From NCBI GenBank assembly GCA_019744815.1, contig JAIEUA010000010.1, positions 1 through 64,000 of the forward strand: DNA of 64,000 nt, given 5' to 3'. Below, one piece after another: positions 16,482-24,550 of this stretch. The translations under genes and the position numbers were made by a program. Numbering within the stretch: position 1 is the first letter of the stretch; the number at the start of each line of letters is the position of its first letter. This DNA is from Phycisphaerales bacterium (GTDB lineage Bacteria > Planctomycetota > Phycisphaerae > Phycisphaerales > UBA1924). Under the pieces are notes generated by a model. That model saw only the letters and a list, made by a program, of their open reading frames with translations. It did not search any database and had not been told where the DNA came from.

Positions 16482-17747
16482 TCAGGTGGCCTGGGAGGGG
16501 TTGGCGATCTCGGAGAGCAAGGAACGGGCGAGGCTGAGATGCTCCTCGTCGTTGCCGCGCTCGGTGAGGACGCGGATGGCGTCGTCGAGGACGGCCTTGG
16601 CCTGCTGCCGCTGCTCGAGGTAGCGGACCATGAGCAGCGCGAGCATGACGCGGACGACTCCGGCCTGGGGGTCTTTTTCGTACTGGCTGAGGAACCCGCG
16701 GTAGGCGCGGGCGGCGAGGGCGCGTTCGCCGAGCTCGAAGAGTCGGTTGGCGCACTCGAGCTGGGCGCGGCTGCTGAGCACCTCGAGCGCGGGGTTGAGG
16801 TTGAGCTGCGAGGCCTTGGCGGCGTCGAACGCGGAGAGCAGCGCTTGGTAGCGCTCGGGGATCAGCGCTCGGGTGTCTTCGTTCAGCGCGGCGGAGAGGG
16901 CGGCGCGGGCGTTGGCCACTTCGATCGGAACCTCGGGGATCTCGACGACCGCCTTGCCCTTTTTGCCGGAGGCTTCGCCGGCGGCTCCTGCGCCGCGGCG
17001 GAAGCGGTCCTGGCTCTCGCGGATGGCGTCGTTGATCTCACGCCGGCGGCGGGCCTGACGGATCATGTAGAAGACGTCGTAGTCCTCGCGGGGGAGGATC
17101 TTGGTGGCGAGCAGGGCGAGCGCGACGGGTACCCCGAAGGCGTAGCCGCCGAGATGGGCGGCGTAGGAGACATTTCCCGCGCCGTGGCCGAAGCCGATGA
17201 CGTCGCGTGCGATGGAGAAGGCGATGTACCACATCGCGGGGATGTTGAAGACGCCGATGAAGATGAAGAAGACGAAGGTGCGGACGAGGACGCGGGGGCA
17301 GAGGATCAGGAACGCGCCGGTGACCGCCGCCACCGCGCCCGACGCACCGACCACTGAGACCGGGCTGGCCGCGAGGTGGGCGGCGCCGGCGGCGGCCGCG
17401 CCGGCCAGGAAGAAGAACAGGTATCCGATGCGTCCGAGCCGGTCCTCGATGACGGGTCCGAAGACCCAGAGGAAGAGCATGTTGCCGAGGATGTGCCAGA
17501 GATCGGCGTGGACGAAGGCGTAGGTGACCCAGCGCCACCAGTCGGTGGCGCCACGCCCCAGGCCGAAGGTCTTGGTGACCCAGCCGAATTCCCTGGCTTC
17601 AAAGCCGGTGAGCGCGGCACAGAGGCAGAACACGGCGACGTTGAAGAGGATGAGGATGTGGTTGACGAGCGTCGGCCGGTTGAGGGGCCGATCGGTCCCG
17701 ATGGGAAGAAACACGCTCGATAGTACGAGCCGGCGTGGCGGAATCAT
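16482..17747 (-). CDS. Rhomboid-family intramembrane serine protease with C-terminal helical domain
   Basis: 421 residues. Six membrane helices lie in about 25-215, with the rhomboid features HADLWHILGNM (about 80-90), the catalytic Ser136 in GASGA and the catalytic His198 in YAAHLGG. Active sites of this family cleave transmembrane substrates within the membrane. From about 235 the chain leaves the membrane and is a charged helical region (about 270-410) that looks like tetratricopeptide-type helical pairs. This C-terminal addition probably recruits partners or substrates (inference). It is the first gene of a unit with trpF. The upstream gap carries divergent signals toward citrate synthase. 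Confidence 0.9.
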   Translation of the reverse strand: MIPPRRLVLSSVFLPIGTDRPLNRPTLVNHILILFNVAVFCLCAALTGFEAREFGWVTKTFGLGRGATDWWRWVTYAFVHADLWHILGNMLFLWVFGPVIEDRLGRIGYLFFFLAGAAAAGAAHLAASPVSVVGASGAVAAVTGAFLILCPRVLVRTFVFFIFIGVFNIPAMWYIAFSIARDVIGFGHGAGNVSYAAHLGGYAFGVPVALALLATKILPREDYDVFYMIRQARRRREINDAIRESQDRFRRGAGAAGEASGKKGKAVVEIPEVPIEVANARAALSAALNEDTRALIPERYQALLSAFDAAKASQLNLNPALEVLSSRAQLECANRLFELGERALAARAYRGFLSQYEKDPQAGVVRVMLALLMVRYLEQRQQAKAVLDDAIRVLTERGNDEEHLSLARSLLSEIANPSQAT

Positions 17748-17917
17748 GCCGCGGGGGCTGAATCCAGCACGATTTCCGGCGTCGAAGGCCTGTTGGCGAT
17801 GGCGAGTGGTGGGCGTGGTTTCTATAGTCTCGACCCGGCGCGGCGCGGCCGTCTGGCGTCGCTCCGGGCCTTGTTGGTGCTCCCTTCCGCTCTCTCATTT
17901 GATTCGAGGATGCCCCC

Positions 17918-19048
17918 ATGGCCGCGTACTCCAAAGGACTCGAAGGCGTTGTCGCCGCTCAGACCAAGCTGTCTTTCATCGACGGCGAGAAGGGGGTGCT
18001 CGAGTACATCGGGATCCCGATCGGGGAGCTGGCGACGCACTCGACCTTTGAGGAGACGGTGTTCTTCCTGTGGAACGGACGCCTGCCGAAGAAGGGCGAG
18101 CTGAACGAGTTCAGCGCGACTCTGCGGGCCCGCTACGAGATCCCCAAGGGTGTGGAGGACCTGCTGCACACGCTGCCCAAGACGGCCGAGCCGATGCACG
18201 CGGTGCGGACGCTGGTGTCGTCGCTGGGCCTGCACGACCCCAAGCCCAACGCGATCGACATTCCCTCGCTGCGTGACAAGGGGCTGTCGATCCTGGCGCA
18301 GGTGCCGACGCTCCTGGCGTACTTCCACAACTATCGCCAGGGCAAGGCGCTGGTCCGCCCCGACAAGAGCCTGGGTCTGGCCGAGAACTTCCTGTACATG
18401 CTCAACGGGAAGAAGCCGACCGCGGCGATGACCAAGGCGATGGACGTGTGCCTGGTGCTGCACGCCGACCACGGGTTCAACAACTCAACGTTTACCGCGC
18501 GGGTTCTGATCTCGACCGAGAGCGATATCTACTCGGCGATCACGGGGGCCATCGGCTCGCTGCGCGGCCCGCTGCACGGCGGCGCGAACGAGGGCGTGAT
18601 GCGGATGCTCAACCAGATCCCGACGGTGGGCGACTGCGAGAAGTTCATCCAGGACAAGCTGGCGAAGAAGGACAAGATCCCGGGCTTCGGGCACCGGATC
18701 TACAAGGCGTACGACCCGCGTGCGACGCACCTCAAGGTGCTGGCGGAGCAATTGGCCCGTGACACGGGCAACATGCCGCTGTTTGAGAAGAGCACCGCGA
18801 TCGAGGCGGTGATGACGCGGGAGAAGGCGGCGAAGGGGATCTACCCGAACGTCGATTTCTACAGCGCGACGACGTACCACTGCATCGGGCTGCCGCTGGA
18901 CTTGTTCACGCCGAGCTTTGTGATCGCGCGGGTGGGCGGCTGGGCGGCGCACTGCATCGAGCAGCTGAGCGACAACCGGCTGTTCCGCCCGGACGCGGAC
19001 TACACCGGGCCGCACGGGGTGGGGTATGTGGGGATTGAGAAGAGGTAG
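17918..19048 (+). CDS. gltA: Citrate synthase
   Basis: 376 residues, the length of the short (type I dimeric) bacterial enzymes. Catalytic residues are visible: His185 (LHADHGFNNS), His220 (GPLHGGANEGV), His259 (PGFGHRIYK) and Asp313 (PNVDFYSA). It condenses acetyl-CoA and oxaloacetate at the entry of the citric-acid cycle. A 2-methylcitrate synthase cannot be separated by eye, but no prp genes are nearby. A plausible -10 box TATAGT lies at 17823-17828. Downstream are a GGGGAGCA array and a terminator hairpin. Confidence 0.92.
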   Translation: MAAYSKGLEGVVAAQTKLSFIDGEKGVLEYIGIPIGELATHSTFEETVFFLWNGRLPKKGELNEFSATLRARYEIPKGVEDLLHTLPKTAEPMHAVRTLVSSLGLHDPKPNAIDIPSLRDKGLSILAQVPTLLAYFHNYRQGKALVRPDKSLGLAENFLYMLNGKKPTAAMTKAMDVCLVLHADHGFNNSTFTARVLISTESDIYSAITGAIGSLRGPLHGGANEGVMRMLNQIPTVGDCEKFIQDKLAKKDKIPGFGHRIYKAYDPRATHLKVLAEQLARDTGNMPLFEKSTAIEAVMTREKAAKGIYPNVDFYSATTYHCIGLPLDLFTPSFVIARVGGWAAHCIEQLSDNRLFRPDADYTGPHGVGYVGIEKR

Positions 19049-19051
19049 GAA

Positions 19052-19099
19052 GGGGAGCAGGGGAGCAGGGGAGCAGGGGAGCAGGGGAGCAGGGGAGCA
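19052..19099. repeat. GGGGAGCA tandem array, six exact copies
   Basis: Six uninterrupted 8-base units directly after the citrate synthase stop. Related to the C-rich tract at 254-302 in the opposite orientation. Exact unit identity suggests recent expansion. Confidence 0.85.
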
Positions 19100-19118
19100 G
19101 CGAATCAAGGGAAGAAGA

Positions 19119-19146
19119 AAGCCGCGGTTGGCCGCGGCTTCTTTGT
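19119..19146 (+). terminator. Rho-independent terminator after citrate synthase
   Basis: AAGCCGCGG-TTGG-CCGCGGCTT followed by CTTTGTT, placed after the minisatellite. Confidence 0.75.
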
Positions 19147-19191
19147 TGCGTTTGCAGAGTTTGTGTGCGGCTTGTGCTGTGTGAGCCGCTG

Positions 19192-19221
19192 CACTGCCCG
19201 GCTCCGAGCCGCCGGGCAGTG
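19192..19221. repeat. Palindromic repeat CACTGCCCGGC...GCCGGGCAGTG
   Basis: An 11-bp perfect stem with an 8-base loop, followed by GCACCC. A second copy with a 12-bp stem and 3-base loop, also followed by GCACCC, is at 33789-33815. Together they define an interspersed hairpin family located just past gene ends. Confidence 0.7.
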
Positions 19222-19236
19222 GCACCCAACGTGGGT

Positions 19237-19632
19237 TCACATGCCCAGACGAGCGAGGATGCGGTCGAGGGTGATGCGGAGCAGGGTCTCGTCCCAGGGC
19301 TGGGCGGAGAGGGTGATGCTGGTCTGGTCGGTGGCGGTGCTGGCGACGTCGATCTTGATGGTCTTGCCGAGGTTGTACGCGGGCGGGCGGGCGACGATGC
19401 CGCCTTGCTCGGTGGTCGAGGCGCTGGACTCGATCGCGTAGCCGCGGTCGCGGAGGGTCTGCTCCGCGGCGGCCATGACGACGGGGACCTTGGCCGGGAT
19501 GACGGCGGAGAGGGCGCCCATCTTGTACGTCGCGGTGAGCTGGGACTGGCTGCCCTGCTGCTTGGGCGTGGCCTCGCAGGCGGAGAGAGCGACCAGTGTG
19601 GCGGCCACAAGAACGACGCAGTGGATCTTCAT
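19237..19632 (-). CDS. Small lipoprotein of DUF3568-like type
   Basis: 131 residues from ATG 19632. The type II signal peptide is clear (MKIHCVVLVAATLVALSAC), with the lipobox LSAC and lipidation at Cys19. The mature domain has the pattern of small alpha/beta lipoproteins (AAAEQTLRDRGYAIESS...TDQTSITLS...ETLLRITLDRI). Its role is unknown. The gene is monocistronic: 236 bases separate it from nuoA upstream. The frame is open far 5' of the ATG without meaning. Confidence 0.75.
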   Translation of the reverse strand: MKIHCVVLVAATLVALSACEATPKQQGSQSQLTATYKMGALSAVIPAKVPVVMAAAEQTLRDRGYAIESSASTTEQGGIVARPPAYNLGKTIKIDVASTATDQTSITLSAQPWDETLLRITLDRILARLGM

Positions 19633-19868
19633 CGCGGACCTCCGACGCTCCCAACCGGACACAAGAACTGACACCATGACGGACACCACAGCGTGGTTCC
19701 GGGGTGAACCGGTGGGTGGGAAACACATGGTACCGGCGTTGCGGGCCGATCGCTTCCGCTGGAGGCGGCGCGGACTGATCGGCGTTCGTTCGGCGCGGCC
19801 GGACGAAGCGGAGCGGGGTCTTTTCTGAGGAGAGACAACCGGCAAGTCGCGGTTGAGCGGCCGCTGTG

Positions 19869-20264
19869 TTAGTCGAACTGGAAGACGCCCTTGCGGTAGC
19901 CGTAGACGTAGGCCACGACGGTCGTGAACAGGAAGAAGAAGATGCGGCCGAGCCAGATCAGGCCCTCGTTGCTCATCGGGGCGATGTTCGGGAAGGTGGT
20001 CGCCCAGGGGTAGAGGAAGACGATCTCGACGTCGAAGACGAGGAAGACCATCGCGATCAGGTAGAACCGGACGTTGAACCGCTTGCGGGCGGTGCCGATG
20101 GGGTTCATGCCCGACTCGTAGGACTGGCTCTTCACGCGGCCCTGGCGCTTGGGGCCCAGGACGATGGAGCCCACCACGTTCATCACGCCGAAGGTGATCG
20201 CCATCAGCACGATGAGCAGGATCGGCAGGTAGCTGGACAGGTCGGTGGTCGCGAGGAGCGTCAT
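19869..20264 (-). CDS. nuoA: NADH-quinone oxidoreductase subunit A
   Basis: 131 residues with three membrane helices (about 11-33, 70-92, 100-122) and the family signature KSQSYESGMNPIGTARKRFNVRFYLIAMVFLVFDVEIVFLYPWA, of which the ESG and FDVE parts are diagnostic. It is a membrane-arm subunit of complex I. Usually nuoA is followed directly by nuoB, C and D; here the next gene downstream on the strand is an unrelated lipoprotein, so nuoA is separated from the rest of the operon. A TATGAT box at 20278-20273 (minus strand) would place transcription start only a few bases before the ATG. Confidence 0.95.
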   Translation of the reverse strand: MTLLATTDLSSYLPILLIVLMAITFGVMNVVGSIVLGPKRQGRVKSQSYESGMNPIGTARKRFNVRFYLIAMVFLVFDVEIVFLYPWATTFPNIAPMSNEGLIWLGRIFFFLFTTVVAYVYGYRKGVFQFD

Positions 20265-20731
20265 GCGGGCGGATCATAGCAAGCGCGATGCGGAACCGTG
20301 ACGGAGTGACGGGGCGGAGGACGGTCCTGAGGGCGAGGGGTCGCCGACCGGTGGCGGCGTGGGTTTGCCTCTCGACGGGAAAGGGCGAGCGAGCGCTTGG
20401 GGATTCGTCCGCCCCTCCGTGGCGGGGAGTCCAAGACAACAGGGACTGGGTGGGATGCTCCCCGGCAGATCAATCTGCCGGCAACGGTCGTGCGCCCTCC
20501 GGGCGAGAGAGCGCGGTGGTACGTCCGCTATCTGCTCGGTTTTGCGGGGGCTGGGTCCCCCACCGTCCGAGTTCTTGGGCGAAAACCCTGTAACTCGCCT
20601 GCGCAACCGGAGGGGCAGGCGCAATCGGTGCGGGTGCGGGCTCTTGGGTTGGGTGTGACGCGTTCTGATGGCGTGGGCTTCCGATGAAATGTGGATGCCG
20701 CGTGACATCCGTCACCCGGCGAGGAGAGCCG
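20265..20731. other. 467-base gene-free region with several hairpins
   Basis: No credible coding frame. It contains at least three strong hairpins: CCGGCAGA-TCAA-TCTGCCGG (about 20462-20481), CGCCC-TCC-GGGCG (about 20491-20504) and GGGGG-CTGGGT-CCCCC (about 20546-20561). It separates nuoA from the divergent EAL-GGDEF gene and may hold both promoters. It does not match the c-di-GMP riboswitch consensus that I know, though it precedes a c-di-GMP gene. Confidence 0.4.
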
Positions 20732-22522
20732 ATGGCGGGTGAGAACCCAACTCTGCGTGAGAAGATCGAGGCGACGCTGTCGAGCGGCGGCTTGCAGGCG
20801 GCGTTCCAGCCGATCGTCGATCTTCGTCGCGGCGAGATCGCGGGCTTCGAGACGCTGACGCGTCTGGCCCCGGGGTCGGCGTTCTCCAATCCGGGCGAGC
20901 TGTTTGACGCGGCTGAGAAGTCGGGCACGTTGTGGGACCTTGAGAACTGCACGCGGGCGGTGTCGCTGGAGGCGGCGACGCGGTGGGCGGGCGGGACCAA
21001 GCTTTTCCTGAATACCACGCCGCAGGTCTTCTCGGACTCGCGGTTCAGCCACGCGATCACGACGCTGGTGCGGAACACGCCCGGGCTGACGCCCAGCAGT
21101 GTGGTGCTGGAGATCACCGAGCGGTCGGATCAGCAGCACATCGTCGGGCTGGATGAGCAGGTGCGGCTGGTGAAGGCCGCGGGGTTTGAGGTGGCGATCG
21201 ACGACGTGGGCGCGGGCACGAGCGGGCTGAACCGGATCATGGCCCTGCGTCCGCACTGGCTGAAGCTGGATCGGGAGCTGATCGAGGGCATCCATCGCGA
21301 CCGGGTGCGGCAGAATCTGATCCGGTTCTTCCTTCGCTTCGCGACGCTCAGCGGCGTGAAGCTGATCGCGGAGGGCATCGAGCAGAACGACGAGCTGGCG
21401 ACGCTGATGGACCTTGGGGTGGTGTACGGGCAGGGTTACCTGCTGGGCCGCCCGGGGGCGCGCGATCAGAAGCTGGCGCCCGAGGTGGTGCGGTTCATTC
21501 AGCAGCAGAAGCTGGGCGGGCCGCTGGGGCAGCAGCCGGATCGGCGTGTGGTGACGGTCGGGCGGTTCGTGCGTCCGGTGCCATGCGTGGAGGCGAAGCG
21601 GCGCTTCAGCGATGTCGCGGCGTCGCTGCTGCGCGACCCGCATGTCACGGGCGTGGTTGTGGTGGATGGAACGCGTGCGGTGGGCTGGTGCGACCGTGAG
21701 GCGATCCTTCGAGGGGCGGCGGAGAGCCGCGCCGGGCAGCCGATCGGGTTCCTGGTGGAGCCGGGGATGTCGACGGCGTCGCCGGAGACGACGATCCCGG
21801 ATGCGCTGGAGCTGGCGTCCTCGCGGGACGAGCGGCACGTGGGCAGGCCGCTGATCGTGGTGGACGAGAGCGGGGTGCTGGGCGTGGTGTCGGTGGGCGA
21901 TCTGCTGCACGCGGCGGCGGACCTGACGCGGGACGTGCAGTTGCGGTTCGCGCCGCTGACGGGGCTGCCGGGGCGGGTGCTGGCCGATGAGCATCTGTCG
22001 CGGATCTTCCGCAACGCGCCGGCGGAGCCAGGGAGCGACGAGGCGATGCTCCGCATCGCGCGGACGCACGACGTGGCGCTGATCGATGTGCGGGCGTTCT
22101 CCAAGTACAACGAGCGGATGGGGTACGAGCTGGGCGACGAACTGCTGCGGCGGGTGGTCGAGTCGTTCCGGCGTGCGGTCGGGGACTTGGGAGAGGACGT
22201 GTACCTGGCGCACCTGGGCGACGACCGGTTCCTGGTGACCGCACCGAGCGGGATGCTCGATCAGCCGCTGCGGGCGTTCGCGGAGTCGTTCGATGCTGGG
22301 GAGCTGGAGATCAGCGCGGAGAGCGGCGACGAGAGTCGGCTGATCACGCCCCGGCTGCGGATCGTGCTGCTGCCCGAGGCGAGCCGCTGGATCGCGTCGG
22401 CGCACATGCTGTACCGGATCTGGGAGCGTTGGCAGCGCGAGACGCCGACCCAGATCGGGACCAGCGAGGTGTATCTGGTGACGGAGCAGTCGGACCGGGC
22501 GCACCTGCGGCAGTCGGCCTGA
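20732..22522 (+). CDS. EAL - tandem CBS - GGDEF-like signalling protein
   Basis: 596 residues from ATG 20732 (GAGGAG upstream). The EAL domain (about 20-250) keeps the c-di-GMP phosphodiesterase residues: ETL in GFETLTRL, Asn in LFLNTTP, Glu in LEITER, DD in AIDDVGAG, Lys in LKLDREL and Glu in AEGIE. Two CBS motifs follow (about 285-420; VTGVVVVDGTRAVGW and RPLIVVDESGVLGVVSVGDL), which usually bind adenine nucleotides. The C-terminal GGDEF-like domain (about 425-590) has LTGLPGR but reads HLGDDRF where GGDEF should be, so it is probably not a cyclase. Expected role: cytosolic c-di-GMP hydrolysis gated by nucleotide state. The stop lies in a 14-base tandem repeat. Confidence 0.9.
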   Translation: MAGENPTLREKIEATLSSGGLQAAFQPIVDLRRGEIAGFETLTRLAPGSAFSNPGELFDAAEKSGTLWDLENCTRAVSLEAATRWAGGTKLFLNTTPQVFSDSRFSHAITTLVRNTPGLTPSSVVLEITERSDQQHIVGLDEQVRLVKAAGFEVAIDDVGAGTSGLNRIMALRPHWLKLDRELIEGIHRDRVRQNLIRFFLRFATLSGVKLIAEGIEQNDELATLMDLGVVYGQGYLLGRPGARDQKLAPEVVRFIQQQKLGGPLGQQPDRRVVTVGRFVRPVPCVEAKRRFSDVAASLLRDPHVTGVVVVDGTRAVGWCDREAILRGAAESRAGQPIGFLVEPGMSTASPETTIPDALELASSRDERHVGRPLIVVDESGVLGVVSVGDLLHAAADLTRDVQLRFAPLTGLPGRVLADEHLSRIFRNAPAEPGSDEAMLRIARTHDVALIDVRAFSKYNERMGYELGDELLRRVVESFRRAVGDLGEDVYLAHLGDDRFLVTAPSGMLDQPLRAFAESFDAGELEISAESGDESRLITPRLRIVLLPEASRWIASAHMLYRIWERWQRETPTQIGTSEVYLVTEQSDRAHLRQSA

Positions 22523-22563
22523 AAGCGGCGGCCTGAAAGCGGCGGCCTGAAAGCGGCGGCCTG
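22516..22563. repeat. 14-base tandem repeat (GGCCTGAAAGCGGC) x3
   Basis: Three exact units plus a partial fourth. The first contains the TGA stop of the EAL-GGDEF gene, so every unit repeats the last codons and stop context. Confidence 0.85.
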
Positions 22564-22626
22564 CCACGGGCGGCAGTTTTGGCGAATCGCGAAACCCATG
22601 GGCGGTGCCCCGCGTAGGCTCCTGCC

Positions 22627-23166
22627 ATGAGCGCGGTCCCTGGCGGGGACTCTCTTTCAGCGGCGCCACGGGGCGCTTTTGCGAGCGGTGTCGCCTCCCG
22701 GTTGATCGGGCTGGCGCTGGCGGTGGTGTGCGCGTTCCCGCTGGTGGTTGGGGCGCTGATCACGCCGAGCGAGACGGGGATGGGCACGCATCGGGCCCTG
22801 GGGCTGCCGCCTTGTGGGTTTTTGATGGTGACCGGGCGGCCTTGCATGACCTGCGGGATGACGACGTCGGTGACGCTGGCGGCCCACGGGCGGTTGATGG
22901 ACTCGGTGCGGGTGCAGCCGGCGGGAGCGGTGCTGTCGGTTGTGCTAGCATCCGGCCTGTGCGCCGGGCTGCATGCTCTGGCGACCGGAATGACGCTCGC
23001 CCCGCTGCTGGAAGCGGCGACGCGGCGACGGACGGTGATCATCGGCGTGGTGATCCTGGTCGGCGCGTGGGGCTACAAGGTGTGGCTGGAATCCGGCTCG
23101 CCGAGTCTTGTTCGGGCCCCGGCATGGACGACGCCGGGAGGCACCCCGATGGAACCCGCACGATGA
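22627..23166 (+). CDS. DUF2752 membrane protein
   Basis: 179 residues. Three or four membrane segments (about 24-45, 65-90, 98-118, 135-150) surround the family motif: PPCGFLMVTGRPCMTCGMTTSV, with conserved Cys residues and a CGMTTS turn. The function of DUF2752 is not known. First gene of a five-gene set in which each start overlaps the previous stop; its TGA overlaps the next ATG (ATGA at 23163). Confidence 0.85.
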   Translation: MSAVPGGDSLSAAPRGAFASGVASRLIGLALAVVCAFPLVVGALITPSETGMGTHRALGLPPCGFLMVTGRPCMTCGMTTSVTLAAHGRLMDSVRVQPAGAVLSVVLASGLCAGLHALATGMTLAPLLEAATRRRTVIIGVVILVGAWGYKVWLESGSPSLVRAPAWTTPGGTPMEPAR

Positions 23167-23879
23167 ACGCGACGACGAACACCCCCGGCCGCCGACTCCC
23201 GAGAAGCTCGCGGACGCGTCCGCTGTTAGCGCTGTGCGCCGGGCTGGCGATGGCGGTGTCGATGCAGGGGTGCGTGGTCGGGACGTTGATCGGCGGCATG
23301 GCGGAGTCGTACCGCAAGGACTCGACCAAGACGGTGAAGCCCGAGACCGATGTGCTCAAGGGCAAGTCGTTCGCGGTGCTGGTGTCGACGGATCGATCGA
23401 TCGAGGAGATGGCGCCCGGGGTGACGGCGATGCTGATCGCGCGGATCACGGACCGGCTGGCGGATGCGACGAGCGACGCGGAGACCACGGGGTTCGTGCC
23501 CGCGAGCATGATCATTCAGTACACCTACGACCATCCGGGCTGGCGGGCCAAGACCAACGAGGACCTGGCCAAGGACCTGGGGGGCGTGCAGCGCCTGATC
23601 TTCGTGGAGCTCACCGAGTTCCGCACCAAGGAGCCGGGGAACCAGTACCTCTACGACGGGGTGTGCGCGGGCACGGTGTCGGTGGCGGAGGCGGACTCCA
23701 AGCTCGCGGACTATTACACGTTTGAGAAGAGCATCCTGGTGAAGTTCCCCGACGAGACGGGGCGCCGACCCGACGAGTTGCCGGAGACGGCGGTGCGCAC
23801 GGAGCTGGTGCGGCGGTTTGTGGACCGAGCGACCTGGCCGTTCATCACGCACGAAGAGCCCTACTACCCCAAGTACTGA
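23163..23879 (+). CDS. Lipoprotein of unknown function, first of a tandem pair
   Basis: 238 residues. N-terminal basic run, hydrophobic core and lipobox MQGC with lipidation at about Cys37; the long n-region leaves a later start possible. The mature domain begins KSFAVLVSTDRSIEEMAPGVTAMLIARITDRLADA and continues with DLAKDLGGVQRLIFVELTEF. This alternation resembles the alpha/beta fold of TolB_N/CsgG-like outer-membrane lipoproteins. It shares this plan with the next gene, so the two look like diverged duplicates. Coupled to both neighbours (ATGA upstream, TGATG downstream). The envelope location is supported; the role is unknown. Confidence 0.7.
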   Translation: MNATTNTPGRRLPRSSRTRPLLALCAGLAMAVSMQGCVVGTLIGGMAESYRKDSTKTVKPETDVLKGKSFAVLVSTDRSIEEMAPGVTAMLIARITDRLADATSDAETTGFVPASMIIQYTYDHPGWRAKTNEDLAKDLGGVQRLIFVELTEFRTKEPGNQYLYDGVCAGTVSVAEADSKLADYYTFEKSILVKFPDETGRRPDELPETAVRTELVRRFVDRATWPFITHEEPYYPKY

Positions 23880-24550
23880 TGAGAACCGCCCGAAGCATCG
23901 ACCGTGTGATGATCGCAACCTCTTTGCTGGGGGCGGCGACGCTGTGGTTGACGGGCTGCAACATCATCGGCCCGGCGTACTACTTCATCCACGGGCCGGA
24001 GAAAGTGCCGGCGGCGTTCGAGCTGGACCGCAAGCGGACGACCATCGTGTTTGTCGACGACCAGAACAGCATGCTCAAGCGTCGTAACCTGCGGCAGGAG
24101 ATCGGGGCCGCGGCGACGGAGACGATCCAGCGTGAGAAGCTGGTGGACGACATGCTCGACAGCCGTGCGGCGATCATCGCCTCGACCCGCGACCGGGATG
24201 GCGAGCCGATGTCGGTGGTGGACATCGGTCGGGCGACGAAGGCCGACGTGGTGATCCACGTGATCATCGACGGGTTCACGCTTTCGCAGGACGGGGTGAG
24301 CTACGCCCCGGTGGCGGCGGTTCGGGTGAAGATCATCGACGCGAAGAACGACACGCGGCTGTTCCCTCCCGCCCAGCTGGACAAGGGGCTGCCGGTGAAC
24401 GTGACCATGTTCGAGAAGCCCTCTTCTCCTCCCACGACGAGCGCCGCGGTGGTGCAGGCGGAGAACGAGCTGGCCCGGGAGGTCGGTCAGACGGTCGCGG
24501 AGCTGTTCTTTGAGCACGAGGTCCGGCGTCCCAACCGGCGGTCGCAATGA
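23879..24550 (+). CDS. Lipoprotein of unknown function, second of a tandem pair
   Basis: 223 residues with a type II signal (MIATSLLGAATLWLTGC; lipobox LTGC, Cys about 27). The mature chain has the plan of the preceding lipoprotein: a beta-strand TTIVFVDDQN, a helix, then ATKADVVIHVIIDGFTLSQDG and a C-terminal helix (AENELAREVGQTVAELFFEHE). Its ATG shares the A of the previous TGA, and its own stop overlaps the next ATG, so all are translationally coupled. Possibly two partners of one outer-membrane assembly (inference). Confidence 0.7.
   Translation: MRTARSIDRVMIATSLLGAATLWLTGCNIIGPAYYFIHGPEKVPAAFELDRKRTTIVFVDDQNSMLKRRNLRQEIGAAATETIQREKLVDDMLDSRAAIIASTRDRDGEPMSVVDIGRATKADVVIHVIIDGFTLSQDGVSYAPVAAVRVKIIDAKNDTRLFPPAQLDKGLPVNVTMFEKPSSPPTTSAAVVQAENELAREVGQTVAELFFEHEVRRPNRRSQ

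Noticed and set aside
20288-20593. Possible small gene in the nuoA-EAL gap
   Set aside because: Trp/Arg/Gly/Pro-rich with no pattern; overlaps strong hairpins; no ribosome-binding site.
20265-20731. c-di-GMP riboswitch upstream of the EAL gene
   Set aside because: The GEMM-I and GEMM-II conserved strings are not present.
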